Shown: positions 8,294-18,262, numbered from the stretch's first letter. The stretch is 64,000 bases of DNA from Ureibacillus sp035556295 (GCA_035556295.1 DATMFE010000363.1:56598-120597); one strand, 5' to 3'. Notes: a model not told the origin generated them from the sequence alone. Translations and numbers: made by a program.

Positions 8294-9598
8294 ATGAATG
8301 AAACAATTAAGCTAAAGAAAGCAACGTATCATTTGTACACATTTTTAGTTAGTAAAATGATTTCCGCACTTGGTGCAAATGTGTACTCTTTTGGTATGAG
8401 TATGTTTATTTTATCGATTACTGGATCAGCACTAAGTTTTGCAGCAAATTTAATTTTTAGTATTATACCTCGGACAATATTGGCTCCTATTGCGGGAATT
8501 CTGGTTGATAAATTTTCAAGAAAAACTATTGTATTGACCGGGCAAGCTGGAATTGTATTAACAATATTAGGGTTACTTACTTACAGTTTAATATTCGGTC
8601 TGTCAATCCCGGCAATTTATGTCACAACAGTTTTTTACTCAATCTGTAGTACATTTACGGGAATTGCGTTTTCTGCATCAATCGGAAACCTTGTAGATGA
8701 AGAGCGACTACAAAAAGCGATGTCATTTAACCAACTATCCCTTTCCATTGCAGGGATTGGTGGTCCAGTTGTTGGTGGTATGTTATTCGGATTTTTCAAC
8801 ATTGAAATGTTCTTAATCATTAATGTTATTGCTTATGCAATTGCCTTCTTATTAGAAGCAACAATGGATTTTAAACTTTATTCAAAAAATCAAGAGCAAT
8901 CTTCAGAAGTTAAAAAAGAGAGTATGATGAGTAGTTTAAAAGAAGGGTTGTCTTATTTAAAAACAAAACCAGTTGTTTCAAGTTTATTGTGGGTATTGTT
9001 ATTACTTAATATGTTCTTTACTGCGGTAAATGTCGGACTCAGTTTTATATTAGTTAATATTTTAAAAATTGAATATTCATTAATTGGTATTATTGAGGCA
9101 GGATCTGCAATTGGAATGTTATTATTCTCCATTTATTTTGCAACGCGTTCCAATGTAAAATATCCGTTATTGTTCTCAAAAAGATCCATTTTAGGTATGT
9201 CTCTTCTAGTAAGTGCGATTGCTGTACCACTATTAATTACTTTTTCTAGTAGTGTAAACTTTATTTATTTCTTTATTGTCATGTTCTTATTTGGTAGTTT
9301 TGGAGTTTTAACGAATACTCCGATTGGTGTACTTTTACAAAAAGAAGTTGAAGAAAATTATCGTGGACGTATTTTTGGGATTCTTGAGATGGTGGCAATG
9401 GGAATGATGCCACTTGGAACATTAATATTTGGAATCTTATATGATATTATTCCAGCTCAGTATATTCTAATAGTGTCCAGTATAACTCTAGTAGCAATCG
9501 TAATTATTTTCCTACGTCGTTCAGTAATCGAATTGGCACATCCTGAATTAAAAAATAAACAAAACGCAAAAGTCGACACAATTGAAGTATTAGAATAA
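8294..9598 (+). CDS. MFS exporter, 12-TM
   Basis: The 434-residue protein has 12 predicted membrane helices and the major facilitator loop motif LVDKFSRKTIV (about residues 70-80), with no large soluble domain. This form is usual for drug or siderophore exporters. The substrate is unknown. I place the start at ATG 8294, because GAGGTG at 8282-8287 is six bases upstream; the in-frame GTG at 8285 overlaps that site. It is divergent to the HTH-TPR regulator and has its own terminator, so it is likely the regulator's main target. Confidence 0.82.
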   Translation: MNETIKLKKATYHLYTFLVSKMISALGANVYSFGMSMFILSITGSALSFAANLIFSIIPRTILAPIAGILVDKFSRKTIVLTGQAGIVLTILGLLTYSLIFGLSIPAIYVTTVFYSICSTFTGIAFSASIGNLVDEERLQKAMSFNQLSLSIAGIGGPVVGGMLFGFFNIEMFLIINVIAYAIAFLLEATMDFKLYSKNQEQSSEVKKESMMSSLKEGLSYLKTKPVVSSLLWVLLLLNMFFTAVNVGLSFILVNILKIEYSLIGIIEAGSAIGMLLFSIYFATRSNVKYPLLFSKRSILGMSLLVSAIAVPLLITFSSSVNFIYFFIVMFLFGSFGVLTNTPIGVLLQKEVEENYRGRIFGILEMVAMGMMPLGTLIFGILYDIIPAQYILIVSSITLVAIVIIFLRRSVIELAHPELKNKQNAKVDTIEVLE

Positions 9599-9606
9599 GA
9601 AAGTAA

Positions 9607-9646
9607 AAGAGTTGTTCCTATAAAAATAGGAGCAACTCTTTTTTTC
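9607..9646. terminator. Bidirectional terminator between MFS gene and leuD
   Basis: A 14-bp stem with one wobble pair (9607-9620 with 9627-9640) is followed by seven Ts on the plus strand. It ends the MFS transcript and probably also the ilv-leu operon, whose last gene stops at 9650. Confidence 0.85.
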
Positions 9647-9649
9647 ATA

Positions 9650-10240
9650 TTAGAATGCAATGCGTTTTGCTTCATATTGAGCGATTTGTTCTTCATATTT
9701 AAATGTTAATGAGATTTCATCCCATCCATTTAATAGCATTTCTTTGTAGTATGGATCGATGTTAAAGCTATAAACTTTTCCATCTTCCCCTGTTACGGTT
9801 TGATCTTGTAAATTGACGTCTACAGAATATGGTGCTTTCATTCCTTTATCAAGAATTTCATCACATTCTGCTTCAGTTAGTTTAATCGGTAAAATACCAT
9901 TTTTAAAACAGTTGTTATGGAAAATATCTGCAAAACTTGGTGCAATCACTACACGGAAGCCATAGTCTAAAATTGCCCAAGGAGCATGCTCACGTGAAGA
10001 TCCACAACCAAAGTTATCTTGCGCAACTAAAATTTGAGACCCTTTATATTCTGGTTTATTTAATACGAAGTCGGCATTTTCATTTCCTTTTTCGTCAAAA
10101 CGCCAATGATAGAAAAGGTATTTTCCGAAACCTGTACGTTCAATTCGTTTTAAGAATTCTTTTGAAATGATTTGGTCTGTATCGACGTTTTTACGATCTA
10201 ATGGTGTGATGACACTCGTTACTTTATTAATTGGTTCCAT
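9650..10240 (-). CDS. leuD: 3-isopropylmalate dehydratase small subunit
   Basis: LeuD is the small subunit of isopropylmalate isomerase and works with LeuC in leucine synthesis. The 196-residue length is normal. DNFGCGSSREHAPWAILDYG (about residues 74-93) is the family signature that completes the active site. It is the last gene of the minus-strand ilv-leu operon, 15 bases after leuC, and is followed by a strong terminator. Confidence 0.97.
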   Translation of the reverse strand: MEPINKVTSVITPLDRKNVDTDQIISKEFLKRIERTGFGKYLFYHWRFDEKGNENADFVLNKPEYKGSQILVAQDNFGCGSSREHAPWAILDYGFRVVIAPSFADIFHNNCFKNGILPIKLTEAECDEILDKGMKAPYSVDVNLQDQTVTGEDGKVYSFNIDPYYKEMLLNGWDEISLTFKYEEQIAQYEAKRIAF

Positions 10241-10255
10241 GTGATTACCGCCTCT

Positions 10256-11674
10256 CTACACTTCTTGTGCTTGCTTTACGTATTTGCGTACGTCAACGAA
10301 GTGACCTTCAATTGCTGCAGCTGCTGCCATTGCTGGACTTACAAGGTGAGTACGTGCTCCTGCACCTTGACGACCTTCAAAGTTACGGTTAGAAGTAGAT
10401 GCACAACGCTCACCAGAAGGAATTGTATCTTCGTTCATTCCTAAGCAAGCTGAGCATCCTGATTCTCGCCATTCAAAACCAGCTTCTAAGAAGATTTGAT
10501 CTAAGCCCTCTTCTTCTGCTGCTTTTTTCGTAGACCATGAACCAGGTACAACGATTCCGCGTACTCCAGGGTGTAACTTTTTCCCTTTTACAATAGTTGC
10601 TGCAGTCCTTAAATCAGATAGTCGCGAATTTGTACATGAACCGATAAATACATGTTGGATATCAATCGACTCGATTGGTTGCCCTTCTTCAAGACCCATA
10701 TATTCTAGTGCTTTTCTTAATGCATGTTTATCAGATTCAGATTCGTAATCGGCTGCAGTTGGAACAGTTTTTGATACTCCAGTACCCATTGAAGGGTTGG
10801 TACCCCAAGTAACAATTGGTTCGATTTCGTCTGCATCAATTTCTAGTACAACATCGTATGTTGCATCAGAATCAGAAGCAAGGCTCAACCAATAATTTGA
10901 AGCCTCTTCAAACTTCTCATCTTTTGGTGCAAAACGACGACCTTTAATAAAGTCAACTGTTGTTTCGTCAGGTGAAATTAGACCCGCTTTTGCTCCAGCT
11001 TCAATGGACATATTACAAATTGTCATTCTTTCTTCCATAGTTAATGAACGAATCGCTTCACCAGTAAATTCCACGATGTGTCCAGTACCAACACCAATTC
11101 CCCATTTTGCAATGATTGCTAGAATGATATCTTTTGCAGCAACGCCTACACCAAGTTTACCATTCACACGAATTTCCATTGTTTTTGGTTTGTTTTGCCA
11201 TAAAGTTTGTGTTGATAATACATGTTCTACTTCTGATGTACCGATACCGAACGCCAAAGCTCCAAATGCACCGTGTGTAGATGTATGTGAATCACCACAA
11301 ACAATTGTTTTACCTGGTTGTGTTAAACCTAATTCAGGACCAATTACGTGTACAATCCCTTGATCTGGATGACCAATATCTGCAAGTTGAATACCAAATT
11401 CTTTTGCATTATCAGCTAATGTTGTAATTTGCTTTTTTGCGATTGGATCATTAATTGTTGGTAAATTTTTTGTTGGTACGTTGTGATCCATTGTTGCAAA
11501 ACATAGGTCAGGACGACGAACTTTACGTCCTGCTAAACGTAATCCTTCAAATGCTTGAGGAGATGTTACTTCATGAATTAAATGAAGATCGATATAAAGT
11601 AAATCTGGTTTTCCTTCTTCATGATGTACAACGTGTGTATCCCATATTTTTTCAATAATATTTTTTCCCATCAA
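10256..11674 (-). CDS. leuC: 3-isopropylmalate dehydratase large subunit
   Basis: LeuC carries the [4Fe-4S] cluster of isopropylmalate isomerase, which converts 2- to 3-isopropylmalate. The 472-residue protein has the cluster cysteines in GSCTNSR and SGCSACLGMN and the aconitase-type signature around CGDSHTSTHGAFG (about residue 133). It lies 13 bases after leuB and 15 before leuD in the operon. Nothing is missing or truncated. Confidence 0.97.
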   Translation of the reverse strand: MMGKNIIEKIWDTHVVHHEEGKPDLLYIDLHLIHEVTSPQAFEGLRLAGRKVRRPDLCFATMDHNVPTKNLPTINDPIAKKQITTLADNAKEFGIQLADIGHPDQGIVHVIGPELGLTQPGKTIVCGDSHTSTHGAFGALAFGIGTSEVEHVLSTQTLWQNKPKTMEIRVNGKLGVGVAAKDIILAIIAKWGIGVGTGHIVEFTGEAIRSLTMEERMTICNMSIEAGAKAGLISPDETTVDFIKGRRFAPKDEKFEEASNYWLSLASDSDATYDVVLEIDADEIEPIVTWGTNPSMGTGVSKTVPTAADYESESDKHALRKALEYMGLEEGQPIESIDIQHVFIGSCTNSRLSDLRTAATIVKGKKLHPGVRGIVVPGSWSTKKAAEEEGLDQIFLEAGFEWRESGCSACLGMNEDTIPSGERCASTSNRNFEGRQGAGARTHLVSPAMAAAAAIEGHFVDVRKYVKQAQEV

Positions 11675-11687
11675 TATTCACCAACCC

Positions 11688-12785
11688 TTAAATATAAGAT
11701 TCTACAATACTATCAGCTACAAAATTTGTATCGATTTCGGCAATTACACGATCCGTCCATTCATTTGTTGTTAAAGAACGAGAAGCACCTCTTGCTAGAT
11801 CTGCCGTATAATAACCATCTTCAAAAACTGCACTTACTGCTCGTTCAATTTCTACAGCTTCATCTTTTAAACCAAATGAATAGCGTAACATCATGGCTAC
11901 AGAAAGAATTGTGGCTGCTGGGTTTGCTTTCCCTTGACCCGCGATGTCAGGTGCTGAACCATGAACTGGTTCATATAAACCGAAATTATCACTTCGAATG
12001 GATGCAGAAGGTAAAACTCCTAGCGATCCAGTAATCACAGATGCTTCATCACTTAAAATATCACCAAACATATTGTCAGTAACGACAACATCATAATGTC
12101 CAGGATTTGTTATTAGCTTCATAGCAACAGAGTCAACTAAATTGTGTTCCACTTCAACATCTGGATATTGTTCTTTCTTTTCTTCGACTACTTCACGCCA
12201 TAATCGAGATGTTTCTAACACGTTTGCTTTATCGACAGAACATAATTTACCTCTACGTAAACGCGCCATTTCAAAAGCATTATCTACAATACGTTCAATT
12301 TCTTCTCGTGTATATATATTTAAATCGCTTGCTTGTTCTAAGTCGCGATGTTTTTCTCCAAAGTAAATACCACTTGTTAATTCACGAACAATCATTAAGT
12401 CTACGTTTTCCGCAACTTCACGTTTCAATGGAGAAGCACCTAGTAAACTAGGAAATGCTTTTACAGGGCGAAGGTTTGCGAATAGATCAAACGTTTTTCT
12501 TATTTTGAGTAATCCTTTTTCCGGACGTAACTCAGGTGGGTTGTTATCCCATTTAGGTCCACCTACAGCACCTAATAAAATTGCATCGCTTTCCTCACAT
12601 AGAGCAATCGTTTCATCTGGTAGTGGATTATTAAATTGATCAATTGCAGCACCACCAATTGTTGCATAGTTTAGTTGAAATTCATGGTTGTAACGTTTAC
12701 CGATTGCTTGTAAAACTCGAACAGCTGAAGCAACAACCTCAGGACCAATTCCATCGCCAGGTAAAACAGTAATTTTCTTTTCCAT
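11688..12785 (-). CDS. leuB: 3-isopropylmalate dehydrogenase
   Basis: LeuB oxidises and decarboxylates 3-isopropylmalate with NAD. The 365-residue protein begins MEKKITVLPGDGIGPEV and carries the isocitrate/isopropylmalate dehydrogenase signature near DNMFGDILSDEASVITGSLG. The frame is open 15 codons further upstream, but ATG 12785 has an AAAGGTG ribosome site seven bases before it and matches family N-termini. It is separated from leuA by 179 bases holding a strong hairpin. Confidence 0.97.
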   Translation of the reverse strand: MEKKITVLPGDGIGPEVVASAVRVLQAIGKRYNHEFQLNYATIGGAAIDQFNNPLPDETIALCEESDAILLGAVGGPKWDNNPPELRPEKGLLKIRKTFDLFANLRPVKAFPSLLGASPLKREVAENVDLMIVRELTSGIYFGEKHRDLEQASDLNIYTREEIERIVDNAFEMARLRRGKLCSVDKANVLETSRLWREVVEEKKEQYPDVEVEHNLVDSVAMKLITNPGHYDVVVTDNMFGDILSDEASVITGSLGVLPSASIRSDNFGLYEPVHGSAPDIAGQGKANPAATILSVAMMLRYSFGLKDEAVEIERAVSAVFEDGYYTADLARGASRSLTTNEWTDRVIAEIDTNFVADSIVESYI

Positions 12786-12898
12786 TGTATAACACCTTTC
12801 TTTACAGTTAGTTGAAGTGCGAAATCGCAAAACATTTTATTGGGTTACACCCTATTTATCTATAAGAGAGTACTAGATTCTCTACAAATTTTAGAGAA

Positions 12899-12929
12899 AC
12901 GCCATCAAACCTGTTATATTTGATGGCGT
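12899..12929 (-). other. Hairpin between leuA and leuB
   Basis: A perfect 11-bp stem (12899-12909 with 12919-12929) with a 9-base loop lies in the leuA-leuB gap, inside the operon. On the minus strand it is followed by TTTCTCT, not a clean T-run, so it may act as a weak terminator or an mRNA processing or stability element that changes leuBCD expression relative to leuA. Confidence 0.6.
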
Positions 12930-12964
12930 CAAATTGATTCATTTTTTAAAGCCAAAACGAGGTT

Positions 12965-14509
12965 TTACACAATTGTTGTTTGTGTAAGTCTAATTTTTTC
13001 ATGAATAATGTTACGGTTAATTGCATCAATAAAGGCATTTGCAGTTGCCTCTAGTACGTCTTGTGATGAATCACGACCAGTTGTTTCTGTTCCGTTAATT
13101 CGTAAATTTACAACCGCATCGGCTAAAGCATCGCGGCCTTTACTTACAGATTTCACTTGGAAATCCATTACATTAACTTTTGAGTTTACTAACTGTTCTA
13201 AAGTATTGAAAATTGCTTCTACAGAACCAGCACCCGTTGCTGCAATTGTTCTTAAATCGCCATCAGGAGTTACTACGGATGCTGTTGCTGTTGGAATATT
13301 ATCAGTTCCATAAGAAACTTGAACACTCTTCAATTCAAACATTGGAAGGTTTTCAATTGTCACTTGTTGTTCCGTTAACAATGTAATTAAATCATCTTCC
13401 GTAATTTCTTTTTTACGGTCAGCTAATTTTTTAAATTCTTGGAACGCTTTATTGATTTTTTCATCGGATAATTCATAACCCATTTTAATTGCTCGATCTC
13501 TAAATGCTGCACGACCTGAGTGCTTACCTAAAACTAAAGGTACTTCCCCTTCACCGATTAATGCTGGTGAAATGATTTCATATGTTTCTTTATGTTTTAG
13601 TACTCCATCTTGGTGAATTCCAGATTCATGAGCAAATGCATTTTTACCAACTACTGCTTTATTCGGTTGAATCAAAGATCCTGTTAAACGACTTACTAAC
13701 TGAGAAGTACGTTTAATTTCTTTTAAATTAATGCCTGTTTCAACTGGATAAAAGTCATTACGAATATGAAGTGCTACAGCAATTTCTTCTAATGCTGCAT
13801 TTCCTGCACGTTCCCCAATACCGTTAATTGTACATTCTATTTGATCTGCACCGTTTTCCATTGCCGCTATTGAATTCGCAACAGCCATACCTAAGTCATC
13901 ATGGCAATGTGCTGAAAATTTCACTTTATGAGAACCACGAACGTTTTCACGTAAGAATCGGAAAAGTTCTCCGTATTCTTGAGGTGATGCATATCCAACC
14001 GTATCTGGTACGTTAATTGTTGTTGCGCCTGCTTCAATTACCTGTTCAATAATTCTAACAAGGAAATCACGGTCAGAACGGAATCCATCTTCAGCTGACC
14101 ATTCTACCAATGGGAAGAATTTCTTTGCATATTTAACTGCTTCAATTGCTTGCTCTACAACTTGATCTGGAGTTTTCTTTAATTTGTACTCCATATGAAT
14201 AGGGCTTGTTGCTAAAAATACATGTACATGTGGTTGTTCCGCACCTTTTAATGCTTCCCAAGCAGCATCGATATCACTTTGCACACAACGTGCTAAACCT
14301 GTAACAATAGAATTTTTAACCGTTCCCGCGATTCGTTGTACTGCATCCAAATCGCCAGGGCTTGAAGCAGGAAAACCTGCTTCAATAATTGTTACACCTA
14401 GACGTTCTAATTGTTTTGCAATCTCAATTTTTTCTGCAGTATTTAAGTTAATCCCAGCTGACTGTTCTCCATCACGAAGTGTCGTATCAAAAATATCTAT
14501 TTTACGCAT
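12965..14509 (-). CDS. leuA: 2-isopropylmalate synthase
   Basis: LeuA makes 2-isopropylmalate from 2-ketoisovalerate and acetyl-CoA, the committed step of leucine synthesis. The 514-residue protein has the catalytic TIM-barrel motif FDTTLRDGEQSAG (residues 7-19), the metal-site HCHDD (about 203-207), and a C-terminal regulatory domain (about 390-510) that binds leucine in this family. Its ATG overlaps the ilvC stop codon by one base (TAATG), so translation is probably coupled. Confidence 0.97.
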   Translation of the reverse strand: MRKIDIFDTTLRDGEQSAGINLNTAEKIEIAKQLERLGVTIIEAGFPASSPGDLDAVQRIAGTVKNSIVTGLARCVQSDIDAAWEALKGAEQPHVHVFLATSPIHMEYKLKKTPDQVVEQAIEAVKYAKKFFPLVEWSAEDGFRSDRDFLVRIIEQVIEAGATTINVPDTVGYASPQEYGELFRFLRENVRGSHKVKFSAHCHDDLGMAVANSIAAMENGADQIECTINGIGERAGNAALEEIAVALHIRNDFYPVETGINLKEIKRTSQLVSRLTGSLIQPNKAVVGKNAFAHESGIHQDGVLKHKETYEIISPALIGEGEVPLVLGKHSGRAAFRDRAIKMGYELSDEKINKAFQEFKKLADRKKEITEDDLITLLTEQQVTIENLPMFELKSVQVSYGTDNIPTATASVVTPDGDLRTIAATGAGSVEAIFNTLEQLVNSKVNVMDFQVKSVSKGRDALADAVVNLRINGTETTGRDSSQDVLEATANAFIDAINRNIIHEKIRLTQTTIV

Positions 14510-15522
14510 TATTTAACCACTACTTTCTTTTTCCCTTCACTAATGAAAGGCATCATTTCACGTAATCTTGCACCAACTTCTTCAATTTGGTGATCTGCTC
14601 CAGCTTTTTTATATTCTGTATAACGAGGACGATTTGTTTCGTTTTCGTTGATCCAATCTTTTGCAAAAGTACCATCTTGAATATCAGCTAACACATCTTT
14701 CATTCGTTCTTTTACAGATGGGTCGATAATGCGTGGACCTGATACATAGTCACCCCATTCAGCAGTATCAGAGATTGAATAACGCATTGTTGCCATACCG
14801 CCTTCGTACATTAAGTCAACAATAAGTTTTAATTCGTGTAATGTTTCGAAATACGCAAGCTCTGGTTGGTAACCTGCTTCTACTAAAGTTTCAAAACCGT
14901 ATTTTACTAATTGAGTTGTACCACCGCAAAGAACTGCTTGCTCACCGAATAGGTCAGTTTCAGTTTCTTCTTTGAATGTTGTTTCTAACATTCCTGCGCG
15001 AGCAGCTCCAATTCCTTTACCATAAGCTAAAGCTAGATCACGAGCTTCACCAGTTGCATCTTGATAGATTGCGAATAGTGCTGGAACACCTGCACCTTGA
15101 ACGTAAGTACGACGAACTAAGTGTCCAGGACCTTTTGGAGCTACTAAGAATACGTCAACATCAGCAGGTGGAACGATTTGACCGAAGTGAATGTTGAATC
15201 CATGAGCAAACATTAACGCATTTCCTGGTTGTAAGTTTGGAGCAATTTCTTCTTCATAAACTGCTTTTTGTCTTTCGTCAGGAAGTAAGATTTGGATAAT
15301 GTCTGCTTCTGCTGCAGCTTCAGCAACTGTTTTTACATCTAAACCATCTTCAACTGCTTGATCGAATGATTTACCTTTGCGGATCCCAACTACTACATCA
15401 AATCCAGATTCTTTTAAGTTTTGAGCGTGTGCATGACCTTGAGAACCATATCCGATAATTGCAATTTTTTTCCCTTTTAATACTTCTTCGTTGATTTCGT
15501 TTTGATAATACATTTTTGTCAT
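14509..15522 (-). CDS. ilvC: Ketol-acid reductoisomerase
   Basis: IlvC converts acetolactate or acetohydroxybutyrate into the dihydroxy acids of valine and isoleucine synthesis. The 337 residues fit the short class I enzyme. The Rossmann motif GYGSQGHAHAQNLKESG lies at about residues 24-40, and the Mg-binding DLFGEQAVLCG is near residue 190. It sits between ilvH and leuA; a small perfect hairpin (15562-15567 with 15574-15579) is in the 96-base gap after ilvH. Confidence 0.97.
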   Translation of the reverse strand: MTKMYYQNEINEEVLKGKKIAIIGYGSQGHAHAQNLKESGFDVVVGIRKGKSFDQAVEDGLDVKTVAEAAAEADIIQILLPDERQKAVYEEEIAPNLQPGNALMFAHGFNIHFGQIVPPADVDVFLVAPKGPGHLVRRTYVQGAGVPALFAIYQDATGEARDLALAYGKGIGAARAGMLETTFKEETETDLFGEQAVLCGGTTQLVKYGFETLVEAGYQPELAYFETLHELKLIVDLMYEGGMATMRYSISDTAEWGDYVSGPRIIDPSVKERMKDVLADIQDGTFAKDWINENETNRPRYTEYKKAGADHQIEEVGARLREMMPFISEGKKKVVVK

Positions 15523-15618
15523 GATAATTTCCCCCTAGTATTTTAATTTTTAATTTTGTGTGATTCTCTTTACGAGAATTACGTTTTTATATACTAACTA
15601 ACTTTGTAAGAGTATCTC

Positions 15619-16134
15619 TTACTTCAGTATAGAAAGTTGTGGTGTTTCAATAGGTTGTGTTTCACGTACTGTAGCTGTAATGCCCGTACGTGTAATTTCT
15701 TTAATTCCATATGGTCGAATTAATTCTATAAACGCATCTATTTTTTCTGGATTTCCGACTACTTGATATGTGACAACATTTTTGGATGTGTCAATAATTT
15801 GAGGTCGGAATGGCTCAACAATTGCATTGATTTCTATTCTTAAATTTGCAGGTGAAACGACTTTGACTAAAGCCAATTCGCGAAGAACAATAGACTTTTC
15901 CGAAATATCATTCACCTTTAACACATCTATTTGTTTAGACAATTGTTTGATCATTTGCTCAAGCTTCACTTCATCTAATATATTTACAACCAAAGTCATT
16001 TTGGAGATATTTGGTTGTTCAGTGTGACCAACTGTAATGGATTCAATATTGAACTGTCGTTTCATAAGTAATCCTGTAACTCGGTTCAGTACACCACTTT
16101 GGTTTAAAACAGTTACTGTTATAACTCGTCTCAT
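15619..16134 (-). CDS. ilvH: Acetolactate synthase regulatory subunit
   Basis: This small subunit of acetolactate synthase binds valine and tunes the IlvB catalytic subunit. The 171-residue protein begins with an ACT domain (about 4-75, with NQSGVLNRVTGLLMKRQFNI) and a C-terminal half typical of the family. Its ATG overlaps the ilvB stop by four bases, as expected for subunits made in fixed ratio. The symbol ilvN is also used for this gene. Confidence 0.96.
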   Translation of the reverse strand: MRRVITVTVLNQSGVLNRVTGLLMKRQFNIESITVGHTEQPNISKMTLVVNILDEVKLEQMIKQLSKQIDVLKVNDISEKSIVLRELALVKVVSPANLRIEINAIVEPFRPQIIDTSKNVVTYQVVGNPEKIDAFIELIRPYGIKEITRTGITATVRETQPIETPQLSILK

Positions 16135-17891
16135 AGTCTTTTCACCCCTACAATATCATCAAGTGATTTACCAGCAGGAACCATTGGATATACATTTTCT
16201 AATTGTTTAACCCTTGCATCAATAACAGCTGGTTCATCAGAATTTAGTGCCTCTTCTAAAATTGCACCAGCCTCATCGATCGTTGTAATACGATACCCTT
16301 TTAACCCAAAGGCATCTGCTAGTTTTACAAAATCAGGTTGTACAGGCATTAAAGATTGAGAGTATCGGCCATCATAAAATAGCTCTTGCCACTGACGTAC
16401 CATACCTAATGCCGAATTGTTAATAATGACAACTTTAACCGGTAAATTATATTCTTTTAATACTGCAAGCTCTTGGTTTGTCATTTGGAAACCTGCATCT
16501 CCAACAATTGCAATGACTTTTCGATCCGGTTTAGCAAATTGAGCGCCTATTGCTGCCGGGAATCCGAAGCCCATCGTTCCTAAACCACCAGATGTAACCC
16601 AACTATGGTCGTTGTTTAATTTGTAGTACTGAGCGCTCCACATTTGATGTTGCCCAACGTCTGTAGTAACTATTGCTTCCCCACCTGTGATGGCATGAAC
16701 CATTTCAATAATTTGTTGAGGTAAAATTTCATTTTCGTCTTCAACATACCAGTAAGGGAAATCGTTTTGCTTTTGCTTTAAGAAATCTAACCATTCACCG
16801 TTCTCTGGTGCTTGAATATCTTTATTGATTAATGCTTTAATAGCCTCTTTCGCATCAGCAACAATCGGAATATCTGTTGGAATGTTTTTACCGATTTCTG
16901 CAGGATCAATGTCAATATGAATAATTGTTGCATTTGGTGCAAATCGTTTTGTGTCTCCAGTTAAACGATCATCAAAACGTGCACCAATATTAATCAATAA
17001 ATCACATTTTTGAATTGCATCATTTGCCACTGCTGCCCCGTGCATACCAGCCATTCCAAAGTTGAGTTCGTGATTACCATGAATACTTCCTAGACCAAGT
17101 AAAGTATTCACTACGGGCAATTTGTACTTTTCAACTAATTCAGTTAATTCAGAACGTGCATCTGCAAATAATACTCCAGCTCCTGCTAAGATTAATGGTT
17201 TTTTTGATTCAGAAATTGCTTGTGCAGCTTTTTGAATTTGTAAATAATTCGGCTTTGTGTTTGGTTGATATCCTGGTAAATAAATTGGCTCATCATTTCC
17301 AATAAGGTCTGCCACATCAAACAAGTCTGCAGAAACATTCTTTGGAAAATCAATCAGTACAGGACCCTTTCTACCAGTGTTTGCTATATGAAAAGCTTCT
17401 TTTACGATTCTTGGAATGTCTCGAACATCTTGAACTTGATAATTATGTTTTGTAATAGGAGTTGTGATACCAATAATATCTGCTTCTTGGAATGCATCTG
17501 ATCCAATCACACTAGTTGCTACTTGACCAGTAAAAATTACAAGTGGAATAGAATCAATCATTGCATCCGTAATTCCAGTCACAAGATTTGTAGCACCAGG
17601 TCCTGAAGTTGCAATAACAACACCCGGTTTATTTGATACTCGTGCATACCCCTCAGCGGCGTGGATAGCACCTTGCTCATGGCGAGTTAAAATATGTCGG
17701 ATTGGATTTTTATAAAGTGCATCATATACATTCAGCACTGCACCACCAGGATATCCAAAAACAATATCAACACCTTGCTCCTTTAATGCATAGACTAGCA
17801 AATCAGAACCAGTTCTAGGTTTAAATGTCTCTTCAGTTTGCTTTGGTTGATCGGCATCTATTTTTACACTTGTCGTAGTGTTTGTAGTCAT
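16131..17891 (-). CDS. ilvB: Acetolactate synthase catalytic subunit
   Basis: IlvB is the thiamine-pyrophosphate-dependent catalytic subunit. The 586-residue protein has the TPP glutamate in RHEQGAIHAAEGYARV (about residues 71-86), an FAD-binding middle domain, and the TPP-Mg motif GDAGFQMTNQELAVLKEYN in the C-terminal third. The first 25 residues are a low-complexity extension before the conserved TGSDLLVYALKEQGVD. A GGAGG site precedes the ATG. It is the first gene after the T-box leader, so the leader controls the whole ilvB-leuD operon. Confidence 0.97.
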   Translation of the reverse strand: MTTNTTTSVKIDADQPKQTEETFKPRTGSDLLVYALKEQGVDIVFGYPGGAVLNVYDALYKNPIRHILTRHEQGAIHAAEGYARVSNKPGVVIATSGPGATNLVTGITDAMIDSIPLVIFTGQVATSVIGSDAFQEADIIGITTPITKHNYQVQDVRDIPRIVKEAFHIANTGRKGPVLIDFPKNVSADLFDVADLIGNDEPIYLPGYQPNTKPNYLQIQKAAQAISESKKPLILAGAGVLFADARSELTELVEKYKLPVVNTLLGLGSIHGNHELNFGMAGMHGAAVANDAIQKCDLLINIGARFDDRLTGDTKRFAPNATIIHIDIDPAEIGKNIPTDIPIVADAKEAIKALINKDIQAPENGEWLDFLKQKQNDFPYWYVEDENEILPQQIIEMVHAITGGEAIVTTDVGQHQMWSAQYYKLNNDHSWVTSGGLGTMGFGFPAAIGAQFAKPDRKVIAIVGDAGFQMTNQELAVLKEYNLPVKVVIINNSALGMVRQWQELFYDGRYSQSLMPVQPDFVKLADAFGLKGYRITTIDEAGAILEEALNSDEPAVIDARVKQLENVYPMVPAGKSLDDIVGVKRL

Positions 17892-17917
17892 TTTTTTATC
17901 CTCCTATTCAAATTAAT

Positions 17918-18262
17918 AAAAAAAGAAGTCATTTTCTCCCACGCAAAAGAAAACCTTTCGCGTAGGGATGAAAATGACTTCCATGGTACCACCCTTATTT
18001 ATAGCTATAAAAGCTACCTCGTGAATAGCGGGAAATTATTCATCTCCACTGAATGTTTCAAATAGTATGAAAATTCAGTGTGCAACAAGATGAATACACT
18101 ATTCGTTGATAACGAGCATTTCGAAATTTGCCCGGAGCTATCTAATTGCGAAAACGCGTTTAATAGCTCACTCCGAGGGGATGTCGGTAATAGTTGTATC
18201 GCCGGGTTCCAGCAATCCCAGCTCTCTGGTAGATACAATTCTCTATAACCTTTAACCTCATC
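17918..18262 (-). promoter_or_regulatory. T-box riboswitch leader of ilvB operon, probable Ile specifier
   Basis: This leader has the hallmarks of a T-box. The AGGGTGGTACCATGGAA box is at 17979-17996. A long terminator stem (17925-17936 with 17970-17981) ends in seven Ts (17918-17924). Stem I carries the AGAGAG and apical elements around 18185-18230. Reading the specifier loop relative to the GGAG that follows gives ATC (isoleucine) at 18180-18182; aligning it with the proline T-box upstream of proS in this window places the codon at the same position. A Leu CTC at 18175-18177 is an alternative. A -10 TATAAT lies at 18267-18272. Confidence 0.88.
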
